The notes below the pieces were generated by a model. That model saw only the letters and a program-made list of their open reading frames with translations. It did not search any database and was not told the origin of the DNA. A program made the translations under genes and the position numbers. Below are positions 50,521-58,950 of a stretch of 64,000 bases of DNA, piece after piece; within the stretch, counting starts at the first letter, position 1; each line of letters begins with the position of its first letter. Source of the stretch: Bin87 sp034423575 (GTDB taxonomy: Bacteria; Chloroflexota; Dehalococcoidia; Lucifugimonadales; UBA3495); assembly GCA_034423575.1 (NCBI GenBank), contig DAOUIF010000022.1, positions 1-64,000 on the forward strand. Direction: 5' to 3'.

Positions 50521-50792
50521 CGCGCTCTGTCCTCTCTAATCAGATCTACCGAGTTGAGCAGGTTCCCTGCCAGACGCGCGGCGATTTTATTCCTCAGCTC
50601 CCTGGCCTGGCGGATGTCCGCGAAATCAGGGTCGGTAGCGATCCGATTTTCGAGGTCCAGGTCGGATAACGGGTCGGCATTCGATGCGGCCGTCGAGACC
50701 TCCAGTTCCACCAGAACCGGCTGGCCTTCCGGCAATTCGGGGTCGGTGTCCAGTTCAATTGTTTTGCCTTTGACAACGCCGTTCAATCGCAT
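50517..50792 (-). CDS. VapC-associated antitoxin
   Basis: 91 residues from ATG 50792, six bases after GAGG (an adjacent ATG at 50795 is closer). The N-terminal strands RLNGVVKGKTIELDTDPELP and EGQPVLVELE are the small beta-fold antitoxin type ('VVKGKTIEL...LPEGQ.V.V') that often precedes vapC in Chloroflexota and Cyanobacteria. The C-terminal helix DIRQARELRNKIAARLAGNL would wrap the toxin. The upstream 63 codons in frame look non-coding. From 50793 to 51096 I see no other gene. Confidence 0.75.
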   Translation of the reverse strand: MRLNGVVKGKTIELDTDPELPEGQPVLVELEVSTAASNADPLSDLDLENRIATDPDFADIRQARELRNKIAARLAGNLLNSVDLIREDRAR

Positions 50793-51096
50793 CATGAACC
50801 TCGTTATTGGTACAGGGTCATCCGGTCCTTGCGTCGGGGAGTTGATGCTCCCGCGGTATATGTACTCGCTGATTTTCGTTGGGTTACGGTTCCCATAGTC
50901 GGGCATCGGCGGTGATTTGTCCACACCCCTTACAGACCCCCTGACGTTCCTCGGCGTCGGTATGTGAATACACCCCGGCAAGCGCCGCCTTGACCGCCCG
51001 TTGACCCGTGCTGTACTTTGCCGCTATCAGACCGGGCGCGGGTTTCGGGCGTCGGGTTTCGGCTTACATGCTCCCGGCAACGGATGAGGTACATAA

Positions 51097-52149
51097 ATGG
51101 ACTTCGGAATCAACGCGAACTTCAACATCGGCAGCAACCCCACGCACACCGCGGCGTTTCAGGAAGCCTTCGAGGAAATCGACCTGGCCGAAGAGCTGGG
51201 GCTCGATACCGTGTGGCTGGGCGAGATGCACTTCAATCCCAACCGTTCGGTGCTGTCGGCTCCCATCATTGTCGCGACCGGCATTGCCACGCGAACCAAG
51301 AAGCTGCGCGTGGGCATGGCGGTGCAGGTGCTGCCGCTGATCCACCCGCTGCGCATCGCCGAGGAGACAGCCACCGTGGACCAGCTCAGCGAGGGCAGGT
51401 TCGAGCTGGGCGTGGGACGCAGCGGCAACGTGCGGGCCTATGACATCATGGGCATCGACTACGGCGAAAGCCGGGAACGCTTCCAGGAGGCGCTGGACAT
51501 CATCCTCCAGGCCTGGTCCGGCGAGACCTTCTCCTACGAGGGCAAGTACAACACCATCACTAACGCCACACTGTCGCCGGTACCCTACCAGCAGCCGCAC
51601 CCCAAAATCCGCATCGCGGCCAGCAGCGATGACAGCTTCGGGCGCATCGGCCGGCTGGGGCACCCCATCTTCCTGGGGCTGCGGACCATGGACGTCGAGG
51701 ACCTGAAGAGCAACCTCGAGGACTACAAGTCGGAGTGGAAGGCCGTAGGACATCCAGGCGAAGGTGGGGACATCAACGTGCGCGTGCCGATGTACATTGC
51801 CCCCAGCGACGCCGAGGCCATCGAGGAACCCAAAGAGAGCATCGAGGCTTTCTTCAGTCGCCAGAAGGAACTGTTCGAGTATTCCCTAGGCCGTGCCGGC
51901 GTCTCGGCGCCCGAGCGGCGCCGGGAACGCTACGAAAGGCTGGCCAACTCCACCTACGAGGACCTGCTGCAGACCCGGGTGGTATTCGGCAGCCCCGAGC
52001 GCGTCGTCGACCGCATCGCCGAGTTCCAGGATATGCTGGGCGTCACCGGCATAACCGCGGAACTCAACCCGGGCGGGTTCCTACCCAAGGAGGCGGTGCA
52101 CCGCAGCCTCGAGCTGCTGACCCAGGAAGTGATGCCGGCGTTCAAGTAG
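51097..52149 (+). CDS. Luciferase-like monooxygenase (LLM, F420/FMN-dependent) 2
   Basis: 350 residues. FEEIDLAEELGLDTVWLGEM with HF, ATRTKKLRVGMAVQVLPLIH, EETATVDQLSEGRFELGVGR and SGNVRAYDIMGIDYGESRER are the core of the bacterial luciferase superfamily, class with the insertion typical of alkanal monooxygenase-like LLM proteins. C-terminal VVFGSPERVVDRIAEFQDML is the usual tail. Not closely similar to the LLM at 44966. It starts a + strand group with the second HpaB and the VOC gene and may supply or use the same substrate. Confidence 0.9.
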   Translation: MDFGINANFNIGSNPTHTAAFQEAFEEIDLAEELGLDTVWLGEMHFNPNRSVLSAPIIVATGIATRTKKLRVGMAVQVLPLIHPLRIAEETATVDQLSEGRFELGVGRSGNVRAYDIMGIDYGESRERFQEALDIILQAWSGETFSYEGKYNTITNATLSPVPYQQPHPKIRIAASSDDSFGRIGRLGHPIFLGLRTMDVEDLKSNLEDYKSEWKAVGHPGEGGDINVRVPMYIAPSDAEAIEEPKESIEAFFSRQKELFEYSLGRAGVSAPERRRERYERLANSTYEDLLQTRVVFGSPERVVDRIAEFQDMLGVTGITAELNPGGFLPKEAVHRSLELLTQEVMPAFK

Positions 52150-52160
52150 CCCGGGGAATC

Positions 52161-52269
52161 GTCAGAATCAGGATTTTCAAGATTTGAGGATTACCCGGAT
52201 TGGAACCGTTCCGTGACGCTCTCTTCCAATCCTGCCAAATCATAAAATCCCGTAAATCCTGATTCTGAC
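52161..52269. repeat. 110-bp terminal-inverted-repeat element, copy C
   Basis: GTCAGAATCAGGATTTTCAA...CCCGTAAATCCTGATTCTGA. It lies between the LLM stop and the HpaB start, 12 bases after the former. Confidence 0.9.
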
Positions 52270-52318
52270 AGCTTCTCAGCGACCATCGCCGAGGATTTTG
52301 AGAAGGAGGTGAAGGATC

Positions 52319-53770
52319 ATGCCAGCGCGCACCGGACAGGAATATATCGATGGCCTCCGGGACCGACCGCGGGAGGTGTGGATCGACGGGGAGTGCGTCA
52401 AGGACGTGACCAAGCACCCCGGCCTCGGCAACGGGGTGAAGGCGGTGGCGGCCCTGTACGACATGCAGCACGACCCTGATCTCCGGGAGGAAATGACCTT
52501 CGCCTCGCCGAGCACCGGGGACCCGGTGGGCCTGTCGTTCCAGATACCGCGCACGGAGGAAGACCTGGTGCGCAAGCGGGAGATGATGTCGCGCTGGGCG
52601 TGGGCAAGCTGCGGCATGATGGGCCGCTCGCCGGACTTCATGAACTCCATATTCACCGCGTGGGCGGGCTCGGCGGACTACTTCGCCCAGGACCGGCCGG
52701 AGTTCAAGAAGAACGTCCTCAACTACCACGAATTCCTGCGCGAGAACGACGTCACCCTCACCCACGCCCTGGTCAACCTGCAGCGCAGCCGCACGCCGGC
52801 CGCGGCGGACAACCTGACCGAGGAAGTGGCGCTAACGGCCGTGAAGCAGACCGACGCCGGCCTGGTGGTCCGGGGCAGCCGCGTGCTGGCGACCCTGGGC
52901 CCGATTTCGGACGAGATCGCCATCTATCCCGTGGCCAGCCACCGTCTGGCGGACGACGACTGGAAGCACTCCTTCTCCTTCTCCATCCCGTGCGACACTC
53001 CGGGCGTCAAGTTCCTGTGCCGGCAGAGCCTGGACCAGGGGCGGTCGCATTTCGACCACCCGCTGGGGTCGCGCTTCGAGGAGATGGACACCGTGGTGTT
53101 TTTCGACGACGTGCTGGTGCCGTGGGAGCGGGTCTTCCTGCTGGGCGACGTGGAACTGTGCAACAACTACGGCACGGGCACCATGTCCAACTCCCACACC
53201 GGCTACCAGGTTCTGAACCGCTGCGTGGTCAAGGCCGAGTTCATGCTGGGCCTGGCCGACCTGATGGTGGAAACGCTGGGCTCCGGCTCGATCCCGCACA
53301 TCCAGGAGCAGGTGGCCGAGATCATCACCTACCGGGACATGCTGCGGGCCTGTCTGCGCGCCGCCGAGGCCGACGCCAGGCCCAACCAGTACGGGATGAT
53401 GTGCCCGGCCATGGGCCCCATCCAGGCGGGGCGCACCCTGTTCGGCAGGACGCTGTATCCCCGCATGATTGAGATCGCGCAGTTGCTGGGCACCAGCAGC
53501 CTGATGGCGCTGCCCGCCGAGGCGGACTTCAGCGCCGGCATCGCGCCCGAGGTCAATCACTACCTGGCCACCGACTCCAGCAGCGCGTGGGACCGGTCCA
53601 AACTCTTCCACCTGGCGTGGGACGCTTCGTGCAGCTCGTTCAGCGGGCGGCAGGTGCTCTACGAGCGGATGTTTGGGGGCAACCCGGTGCGCAACGCCAT
53701 GATGCTGTTCAACAACTACGACAAGGAACCCTTCCGACAGAAGGTGCAGGCGTTCCTGGATCAAGAGTAA
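52319..53770 (+). CDS. 4-hydroxyphenylacetate 3-monooxygenase (HpaB) family protein 2
   Basis: 483 residues, a close paralogue of the protein at 17396 with the same N-terminus (MPARTGQEYIDGLRDRPREV) and equal landmarks: GLSFQIPRTEEDLVRKREMM, ENDVTLTHALVNLQRSR and FDDVLVPWERVFLLGD. AGGAGG occurs 13 bases before the ATG (GAGAAGGAGGTGAAGGATC). The surrounding genes differ between the two paralogues: CaiB and MmgE/PrpD there, LLM and VOC here. No reductase component is adjacent. Predicted to hydroxylate a phenolic or CoA-bound substrate with reduced flavin. Confidence 0.88.
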   Translation: MPARTGQEYIDGLRDRPREVWIDGECVKDVTKHPGLGNGVKAVAALYDMQHDPDLREEMTFASPSTGDPVGLSFQIPRTEEDLVRKREMMSRWAWASCGMMGRSPDFMNSIFTAWAGSADYFAQDRPEFKKNVLNYHEFLRENDVTLTHALVNLQRSRTPAAADNLTEEVALTAVKQTDAGLVVRGSRVLATLGPISDEIAIYPVASHRLADDDWKHSFSFSIPCDTPGVKFLCRQSLDQGRSHFDHPLGSRFEEMDTVVFFDDVLVPWERVFLLGDVELCNNYGTGTMSNSHTGYQVLNRCVVKAEFMLGLADLMVETLGSGSIPHIQEQVAEIITYRDMLRACLRAAEADARPNQYGMMCPAMGPIQAGRTLFGRTLYPRMIEIAQLLGTSSLMALPAEADFSAGIAPEVNHYLATDSSSAWDRSKLFHLAWDASCSSFSGRQVLYERMFGGNPVRNAMMLFNNYDKEPFRQKVQAFLDQE

Positions 53771-53807
53771 TGGCCAACAGTCACACGTTGCATTGGAGGG
53801 AATGAAG

Positions 53808-54287
53808 ATGTCGTACACACCGAAGCATCTGGGGCACCTGGTAATGCGGGTGCGGGACATGGAACGCTCGCTGGACTTCTACACCCGAGTGATGGGACTG
53901 ACCATCATGGAGCGGTCGCCCAGCGGGACGGTGTTCATGTCGGCCAACACCGAGAAGTCCCACGAGTTGGCGATACGCGCCATCGGCATGGACGCCGGCG
54001 GGCCCGACCACAGCATCGTCGGGCAGGCGCACATGGCCTGGCAGATGGAGACCTTCGAGGACCTGCAGGAACTGTATGACCGGCTGCTGGAGAACAGCGT
54101 GCGGATCAATCGCATCAGCGACCACGGCGTGTCCCTGGGCGTCTACCTGCTGGACCCGGACGACAACGAGATCGAGGTCTATTACGAGATGCCGGCCTCG
54201 GAGTGGGAGCGGCATCCGGAGAAGGGCCTGTTCGGCGGTACCTTCCCGCAGAGGCTGCGAGACCCGGCGGTGGCTGGGGACGACTGA
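53808..54287 (+). CDS. VOC-superfamily (extradiol dioxygenase-like) protein
   Basis: 159 residues from ATG 53808, eight bases after GGAGG. KHLGHLVMRVRDMERSLDFY carries the first metal His (H10), and LGVYLLDPDDNEIEVYYEMP carries the Glu of the third ligand (NEIEVYYE); a central His is in GQAHMAWQMETFEDL. The pattern H...H...E and a single betaalphabetabetabeta pair fit catechol 2,3-dioxygenase-like or glyoxalase-type proteins. Thirty-seven bases after HpaB 2, so it could act next on a hydroxylated product. A strong terminator follows at 54313. Confidence 0.85.
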   Translation: MSYTPKHLGHLVMRVRDMERSLDFYTRVMGLTIMERSPSGTVFMSANTEKSHELAIRAIGMDAGGPDHSIVGQAHMAWQMETFEDLQELYDRLLENSVRINRISDHGVSLGVYLLDPDDNEIEVYYEMPASEWERHPEKGLFGGTFPQRLRDPAVAGDD

Positions 54288-54312
54288 TCTTGCGAACCAG
54301 GTTTCCTGACAC

Positions 54313-54347
54313 AAGGCTGGATGGTGATCGCGTCATCCAGCCTTTTT
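54313..54347 (+). terminator. Intrinsic terminator after the LLM-HpaB-VOC group
   Basis: AAGGCTGGATG (54313-54323) and CATCCAGCCTT (54334-54344) form a perfect 11-bp stem with a 10-base loop, followed by a run of U to 54347. Confidence 0.9.
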
Positions 54348-54381
54348 GATGACGTTAGCTAAAGTCCGGGTATTCGAGCGC

Positions 54382-54831
54382 CTAAACTGTTGCCAGGTTT
54401 TCGGCGTCATCAATGTAGGCAACGGTTTCCCGGATGCGGCGTTCGGTCTGGCTGTTGCAGTAACCGGAATAGAAGCACATGCCGTGCAGGTGGCATATAC
54501 GGCTGTAATAGCGGCCTTGGAGCGCTTGAGCTTGCGGTGTGACGCGGCAAAGATCGTCCAACAGATCCGTGGTGGCCGCAGTGGTGGTAGGTTCCTCGCC
54601 GGTATGGGCGAGAATCAGCGCGTCGGTGGCGCGCTTGGTGGCACACCAGGCCTTCTCGGCAGCGCCGCGCATGTCGCCGGCTTCCAGGCGTTCGATGGCT
54701 TGGGACTGGACCTGTCGGGCATCCGCGAATAGCTCAGCAGCGCGGTGTTGGTGATTGCTGGAGGTTGGTCTGGCTCCCGGGTCGCTCCGGATATGGTCTA
54801 TGTTACCAGCCGGCAGTTTGCAACGACGCAC
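54382..54831 (-). CDS. HEPN/PaREP1-like helical protein
   Basis: 149 residues; the first 30 look poorly conserved and the real start may be later. The core is ADARQVQSQAIERLEAGDMR, then GAAEKAWCATKRATDALILA, with the G-D-x2-x-A-A-E-K-A-W spacing of PaREP1/HEPN proteins. A second helix pair is QGRYYSRICHLHGMCFYSGY. RIRETVAYIDDAENL ends the chain. No partner gene is next to it. It shares the G-D...A-A pattern with 38067-38627 but not the rest. Function unknown. Confidence 0.55.
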   Translation of the reverse strand: MRRCKLPAGNIDHIRSDPGARPTSSNHQHRAAELFADARQVQSQAIERLEAGDMRGAAEKAWCATKRATDALILAHTGEEPTTTAATTDLLDDLCRVTPQAQALQGRYYSRICHLHGMCFYSGYCNSQTERRIRETVAYIDDAENLATV

Positions 54832-54864
54832 GCAAGTTGCTGAACGGGCGCACGCGCGTCCGAG

Positions 54865-55332
54865 CTAGCCCCCATCCACCTCGATGACGCAGTCGCAGAT
54901 GACGGCCGTGTTGCCGGGCATGGCGGCCATGCCGGGGGCGGAGCGGGCGTGGCGGCCGCGGTCGCCGTACAGGGCCACGAACAGGTCGGACGCGCCGTCG
55001 ACGACGCGGGCCTGCTGGGTGAACGAAGGATCGCTGTTGACCATGCCCACCACCTTGAGGATGCGGGTGACCCGGTCGAGGTCCCCCAGTTCGGCCTTCA
55101 TCCGGGACAGCAGGTTGAGGGCGGCCCACCGCGCGGCCTCGTAGCCCTGGTCCACGGTCAGATCGGCACCCAGCTTGCCGGATATGCCCTCTCCGGTGGC
55201 GAGGCGGGAGCCGACGCCGGCCAGCCACATGACGTTGCCGCTGCGGGCGAGCGGCAGGTAGTTGCCCACCGGATCGGGCGGCGGCGGCAGTTCGTAACCC
55301 AGCTCGGTCAGCTTTGCTTCAACTTCGGCCAT
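54865..55332 (-). CDS. RidA/YjgF/YER057c family protein
   Basis: 155 residues. Typical features: N-terminal LGYELPPPPDPVGNYLPLAR (the P-x-P-x-G-N-Y variant of the RidA-like YjgF-YER057c-UK114 group), GNVMWLAGVGSRLATGEGI, DQGYEAARWAALNLLSRMKA and LDRVTRILKVVGMVNSDPSF. The catalytic Arg of RidA, which deaminates enamine/imine intermediates, would be near PGNTAVICDCVIEVDGG, where it is not evident; several subfamilies lack it. It lies 24 bases downstream of the PPOX gene on the same strand. Confidence 0.9.
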   Translation of the reverse strand: MAEVEAKLTELGYELPPPPDPVGNYLPLARSGNVMWLAGVGSRLATGEGISGKLGADLTVDQGYEAARWAALNLLSRMKAELGDLDRVTRILKVVGMVNSDPSFTQQARVVDGASDLFVALYGDRGRHARSAPGMAAMPGNTAVICDCVIEVDGG

Positions 55333-55355
55333 GTTGGTCGTGTCTCCTGTCAGGC

Positions 55356-55964
55356 TCAGTAGAGCCGTTCCCGGTTGGCCTCGTCCTCGTCGGCGTCGAT
55401 CTCCCGGGCGTCGGCGCCGGCGATCTGGTCGGCAAGCACCTGCCCGTAGGTGGGGTAGGACTTCCGGTCGATCTGCGCGTCGGCGTCCCAGATGCGTCCT
55501 CGGATGAGCGCGCGACCGCAGTGCAGGAACGCCTCATCCACGGTGACCTTCAGGCCCGAGAGCGGCGCCTTGCCGGCCACGGTCAGCGGCTCCAGGAGTT
55601 CCGCGTCGGTGGTGATCTCCGCCTTCCCCTTGACCCGCAGCGTCTCGTTCATGCCCGGGACGAAGAACAGCAGGCCCACGCCGGGATTGTCCACGATGTT
55701 CTGCAGCGAGTCGACTTGGTTGTTGCCCGGGCGGTCGGGCAGCAGCAGCGTCCGGTCGTCCAGCACCTTGACGAAGCCCGGCGGGTCGCCCCGGGGCGAT
55801 GCGTCGGCCTGGCCCTCGGCGTTGCTGGAACTGAGCACGCAGAAGGGCGACAGTTCGATGAAGTTCCGGCAGTGCACGTCCAGGTGGTCCAGCACCTTCT
55901 GGGCGGCCCGGGGAGCCGGCGGCCGGTAGACCTCGCGCAGTTCGGCATCGTTGGTAACCGCCAT
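55356..55964 (-). CDS. PPOX-type FMN flavoprotein (MSMEG_1061-like)
   Basis: 202 residues from ATG 55964 (MAVTNDAELREVYRPPAPRA). The RPPAPRAAQKVLDHLDVHCR and FIELSPFCVLSSSNAEGQAD stretches, then ASPRGDPPGFVKVLDDRTLL and LPDRPGNNQVDSLQNIVDNP, are the hallmarks of the MSMEG_1061 family of pyridoxamine-phosphate-oxidase-like proteins. VDEAFLHCGRALIRGRIWD is the conserved C-terminal site. These bind FMN; their reaction is mostly unknown. It forms a two-gene unit with RidA. Confidence 0.88.
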   Translation of the reverse strand: MAVTNDAELREVYRPPAPRAAQKVLDHLDVHCRNFIELSPFCVLSSSNAEGQADASPRGDPPGFVKVLDDRTLLLPDRPGNNQVDSLQNIVDNPGVGLLFFVPGMNETLRVKGKAEITTDAELLEPLTVAGKAPLSGLKVTVDEAFLHCGRALIRGRIWDADAQIDRKSYPTYGQVLADQIAGADAREIDADEDEANRERLY

Positions 55965-56072
55965 GACGCACCTCACGCAGTCGGTTAACGCATTGTTAAC
56001 GTTGTTGTGCGCGGATGGTAAACGGTCGGCGGCTGTCGTGGCAAGGCTTGGCGGGTCGCACGGTTACTCGGT

Positions 56073-56166
56073 GAGTCATCGCGAGGAACGAAGTGACGTG
56101 GCGATCTCGTTCCAGCAACGACCATGTTCACCTCGACGAGATTGCCGCGCTTCGCTCGCAATGACA
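56073..56166. repeat. Dispersed TCATTGCGAG-type inverted repeat, copy 7
   Basis: GAGTCATCGCGAGGAACGAA...CTTCGCTCGCAATGACA with GGCGATCTCGTT and ACGAGATTGCCGCG inside. It fills the divergent region between the PPOX and Gfo/Idh genes. Confidence 0.8.
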
Positions 56167-56263
56167 CCCTTGTGGCTAAGGGTCAGGTTACCGACACCTC
56201 GCGGTCGGAGGCGGTGGGACGGCTATGTTACGATGCCCGAAAATCTGCGACAGGAGTACCATC

Positions 56264-57358
56264 ATGGCCGACAAGATTCGCCTGGGCATCATCGGCGCCA
56301 ACATCCACCGGGGATGGGCCGTACGTTCGCACCTGCCCGCCGTGGTCGCCAGTCCCGAATTTGAACTCACCGCCGTGTGCACCACCCGCATGGAGAGCGC
56401 CGAGGAATCGCGCGAGAAATTCGGCGCGCGCCTGGCGTTCGACGATTACCACGCCATGGTGGTCCACCCCGAGATCGACGCCGTGGCCGTGAGCTTGCGG
56501 GTGCCGAACCACTACGACCCCACCGTGGCGGCCATCAACGCCGGCAAGCACGTCTACGTAGAATGGCCCCTGGGCCGCACCACGGAGGAGGCCCAGGAAA
56601 TGGCCGATCTGGCGCGCTCCGCTGGCGTGCGCAACATCGTCGGCCTGCAGGCCCGGGCCAATCCGGCGCTGCTGTACCTGCGGGACCTGGTTGCCGACGG
56701 CTACGTGGGCGAGGTGATGTCGTGCCACGTACGCCGCATCTCCGGCGGCTCGCTCACGCGCCAGTCCGACCGGACGTGGCAGCGTGACCGGGAGCTGGGC
56801 GCGCACACGCTGACCATCACCTTCGGGCACACCATCGATGTCCTGCGCATGGTCGTCGGCGATTTCAGCCACGTGTCCACGGTGGTGAGCACGCAGGCCA
56901 ACCAGTGGTTCGAGTCGGACACCAACCAGATGGTGGACGTGACCTCACCGGACAACGTGCTGGTCAGCGGCCGGCTGGTGAACGGCGCGGTGGCCTCGGC
57001 GCACGTCGCCAGCAACCCCTGGGTGGACAGCGGCTACCTGATGGAGATCCACGGCCGGGAGGGTACCCTGATCGCCACGTCCGACGACACGCCCAACCAC
57101 GAGGGCGTGAGTCTGCGGGGCTCGAGGGGCAGCGACCCGCTGGAAGACCTGCCGGTGCCGCCGAAGTACACCTTCGTGCTGGAGGGCATGCCCCACGGCG
57201 CGCCGTACACCGTCGGGCAGATGTACTACCAGTTCGGAGAGGCCATCCGCAACGGCGCCGACTGCCAGCCCGATTTCGACGAGGCGGTACGGCTGCACCG
57301 GTTGATCGACGGCATACAGGAGGCGTCGGACACGGGGCGGGAGGTGGCGCTAGGGTAG
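56264..57358 (+). CDS. Gfo/Idh/MocA family oxidoreductase
   Basis: 364 residues from ATG 56264 after AGGAG. The N-terminal Rossmann domain begins RLGIIGANIHRGWAVRSHLP; HPEIDAVAVSLRVPNHYDP and INAGKHVYVEWPLGRTTEEA cover the nucleotide and substrate site. The usual E-K-P is E-W-P, so the conserved catalytic-region Lys is replaced by Trp, as in a subset of the family (including Gal80-like and some fungal proteins). VGLQARANPALLYLRDLVAD and a C-terminal beta-sheet domain follow. It would oxidise or reduce a sugar-like or inositol-like substrate with NAD(P), but the missing Lys leaves activity open. Confidence 0.88.
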   Translation: MADKIRLGIIGANIHRGWAVRSHLPAVVASPEFELTAVCTTRMESAEESREKFGARLAFDDYHAMVVHPEIDAVAVSLRVPNHYDPTVAAINAGKHVYVEWPLGRTTEEAQEMADLARSAGVRNIVGLQARANPALLYLRDLVADGYVGEVMSCHVRRISGGSLTRQSDRTWQRDRELGAHTLTITFGHTIDVLRMVVGDFSHVSTVVSTQANQWFESDTNQMVDVTSPDNVLVSGRLVNGAVASAHVASNPWVDSGYLMEIHGREGTLIATSDDTPNHEGVSLRGSRGSDPLEDLPVPPKYTFVLEGMPHGAPYTVGQMYYQFGEAIRNGADCQPDFDEAVRLHRLIDGIQEASDTGREVALG

Positions 57359-57615
57359 TCGCCGGCGACTTTGCGACCGAGCGCGCATGTTTCGGCGATG
57401 CTGTTGCACGCGGTGGTCGTTGCGCCACCGCTATTTTCCCGGTTGCGCGGGTGGCATAGTGCATTGTCCACTACGCCGTTTGACCGCGGACGCACACCCT
57501 GTGCCGTGCGTGCTGACTAAGCGCTGACCGTGCTAGGGCGCGAAGAGGGCAGCGTTTGGTATAAACTCGGATCGTCTCACGACGCTTCCATGGCGTTCAT
57601 CCAAGGTTTAGTTCA

Positions 57616-58950
57616 ATGGCAACAACCATCTTAGGTAATCCAAATCAGCTGAGGGAAGATGATAGGGCGGTCCATGACTGGTACCGCTTTGTGCAGTCAT
57701 TTCCACCGCATTTGGTTCGGACCTACCTGCATCGGTTTGGCATCGGATCGGGGCATGTAGTACTGGATCCATTCTGCGGATCCGGCACGACCTTGGTCGA
57801 ATGCAAGAAAAATGGGATAGCCAGCATCGGAATGGACTCGCATCCGATGGCCTATCTCGCGAGTTCGGTGAAGGTCGATTGGACGGCCGACGATGAAACC
57901 ATTTTGGACTATATCCGAACTGTGGAGCAGTCCTACGAAAAGTCGTCGTCGGTGCCGGGCGTTTCGTCATTGCCCCTGTTTGAGTCCGATTGGTCAAACT
58001 CCCTATCGGGGCAAGTCGGTGATCAAGTTTCCAAATTACTAATCAAAAACTCCATCAGTCCAGAGCCTGCTAGAAAGGCATTGGCGCTGCTGGAGAAGAT
58101 TGACGAACACGGCAACGATCCACTCCGCCGATATGGCCGGCTGGCGTTGGCGGACGCATTAGTAAACGGCGTCGGCAATTTGAAATTTGGTCCCGAGGTA
58201 GGGGTAGGCAAGGTTAGAGAAGATGCGCCCGTCCTGTCGGCTTGGGCCCAACGTATGCGAAGGATGGCCTACGATATCAGCAGCCTCAGCTGTCGCTCAC
58301 GAGTCCATTCTCATATCTTCCGAAGTGATGCTCGGCACGTGGGCAAGGTTCTTGAACCCAATTCGGTGGACGCCGTTATAACATCCCCACCTTACCCGAA
58401 CGAAAAAGATTACACTCGGACCACGCGATTGGAATCGGTGCTTTTGGGCCTTATCAGCAGCCGTCAAGAACTTCGGCAGGTCAAACAAGACTTACTCAGG
58501 TCCAATACCAGGGGGGTGTATAAGGCAGACGACGATGATCAGGCTGTTGTCGGTTTCCCGCGAGTTGTGGACATCGCAGATTCAATCGAGCGTCGTCGCG
58601 TCGAACTGGGCAAGACCTCCGGCTTCGAACGTCTATACCCCAGGGTAACTCTCCTGTATTTCGGTGGAATGTTGAAGCACTTAGCCTCGTTGCGTAACGT
58701 CCTCCGACCAGGTGCAAAACTAGCCTATGTTGTCGGTGATCAAGCGTCGTTTCTGCGCGTAATGATCCCCACGGGCCAGATTCTGGCGGATATCGCAGAG
58801 TCATTAGGATACCATGTCACAAATATCGATCTCTTCCGCACAAGGTTTTCGACCGCAACCGGCGACAATCTCCGCGAGGAGGTCGTCCTGATGGAGTGGA
58901 CCGAGGATCGATCAAGAGGCTTCGCCGATGGCCAGCCCAAGCAGATATGA
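57616..58950 (+). CDS. DNA methyltransferase of a type II-like restriction-modification pair
   Basis: 444 residues. The SAM-binding motif comes near the N-terminus (VVLDPFCGSGTTLVECKKNG, about 49-68) and the catalytic motif is ITSPPYPNEKDYTRTTRLES (about 257), T-S-P-P-Y as in N4-cytosine or N6-adenine methylases of the alpha/beta classes. The target-recognition part lies between them or in the C-terminal third, with LRPGAKLAYVVGDQASFLRV near the end. Codons end in A/T far more often than in neighbouring genes, which suggests horizontal acquisition. The next gene overlaps its last 23 bases. Methylation protects the host from the partner nuclease. Confidence 0.88.
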   Translation: MATTILGNPNQLREDDRAVHDWYRFVQSFPPHLVRTYLHRFGIGSGHVVLDPFCGSGTTLVECKKNGIASIGMDSHPMAYLASSVKVDWTADDETILDYIRTVEQSYEKSSSVPGVSSLPLFESDWSNSLSGQVGDQVSKLLIKNSISPEPARKALALLEKIDEHGNDPLRRYGRLALADALVNGVGNLKFGPEVGVGKVREDAPVLSAWAQRMRRMAYDISSLSCRSRVHSHIFRSDARHVGKVLEPNSVDAVITSPPYPNEKDYTRTTRLESVLLGLISSRQELRQVKQDLLRSNTRGVYKADDDDQAVVGFPRVVDIADSIERRRVELGKTSGFERLYPRVTLLYFGGMLKHLASLRNVLRPGAKLAYVVGDQASFLRVMIPTGQILADIAESLGYHVTNIDLFRTRFSTATGDNLREEVVLMEWTEDRSRGFADGQPKQI

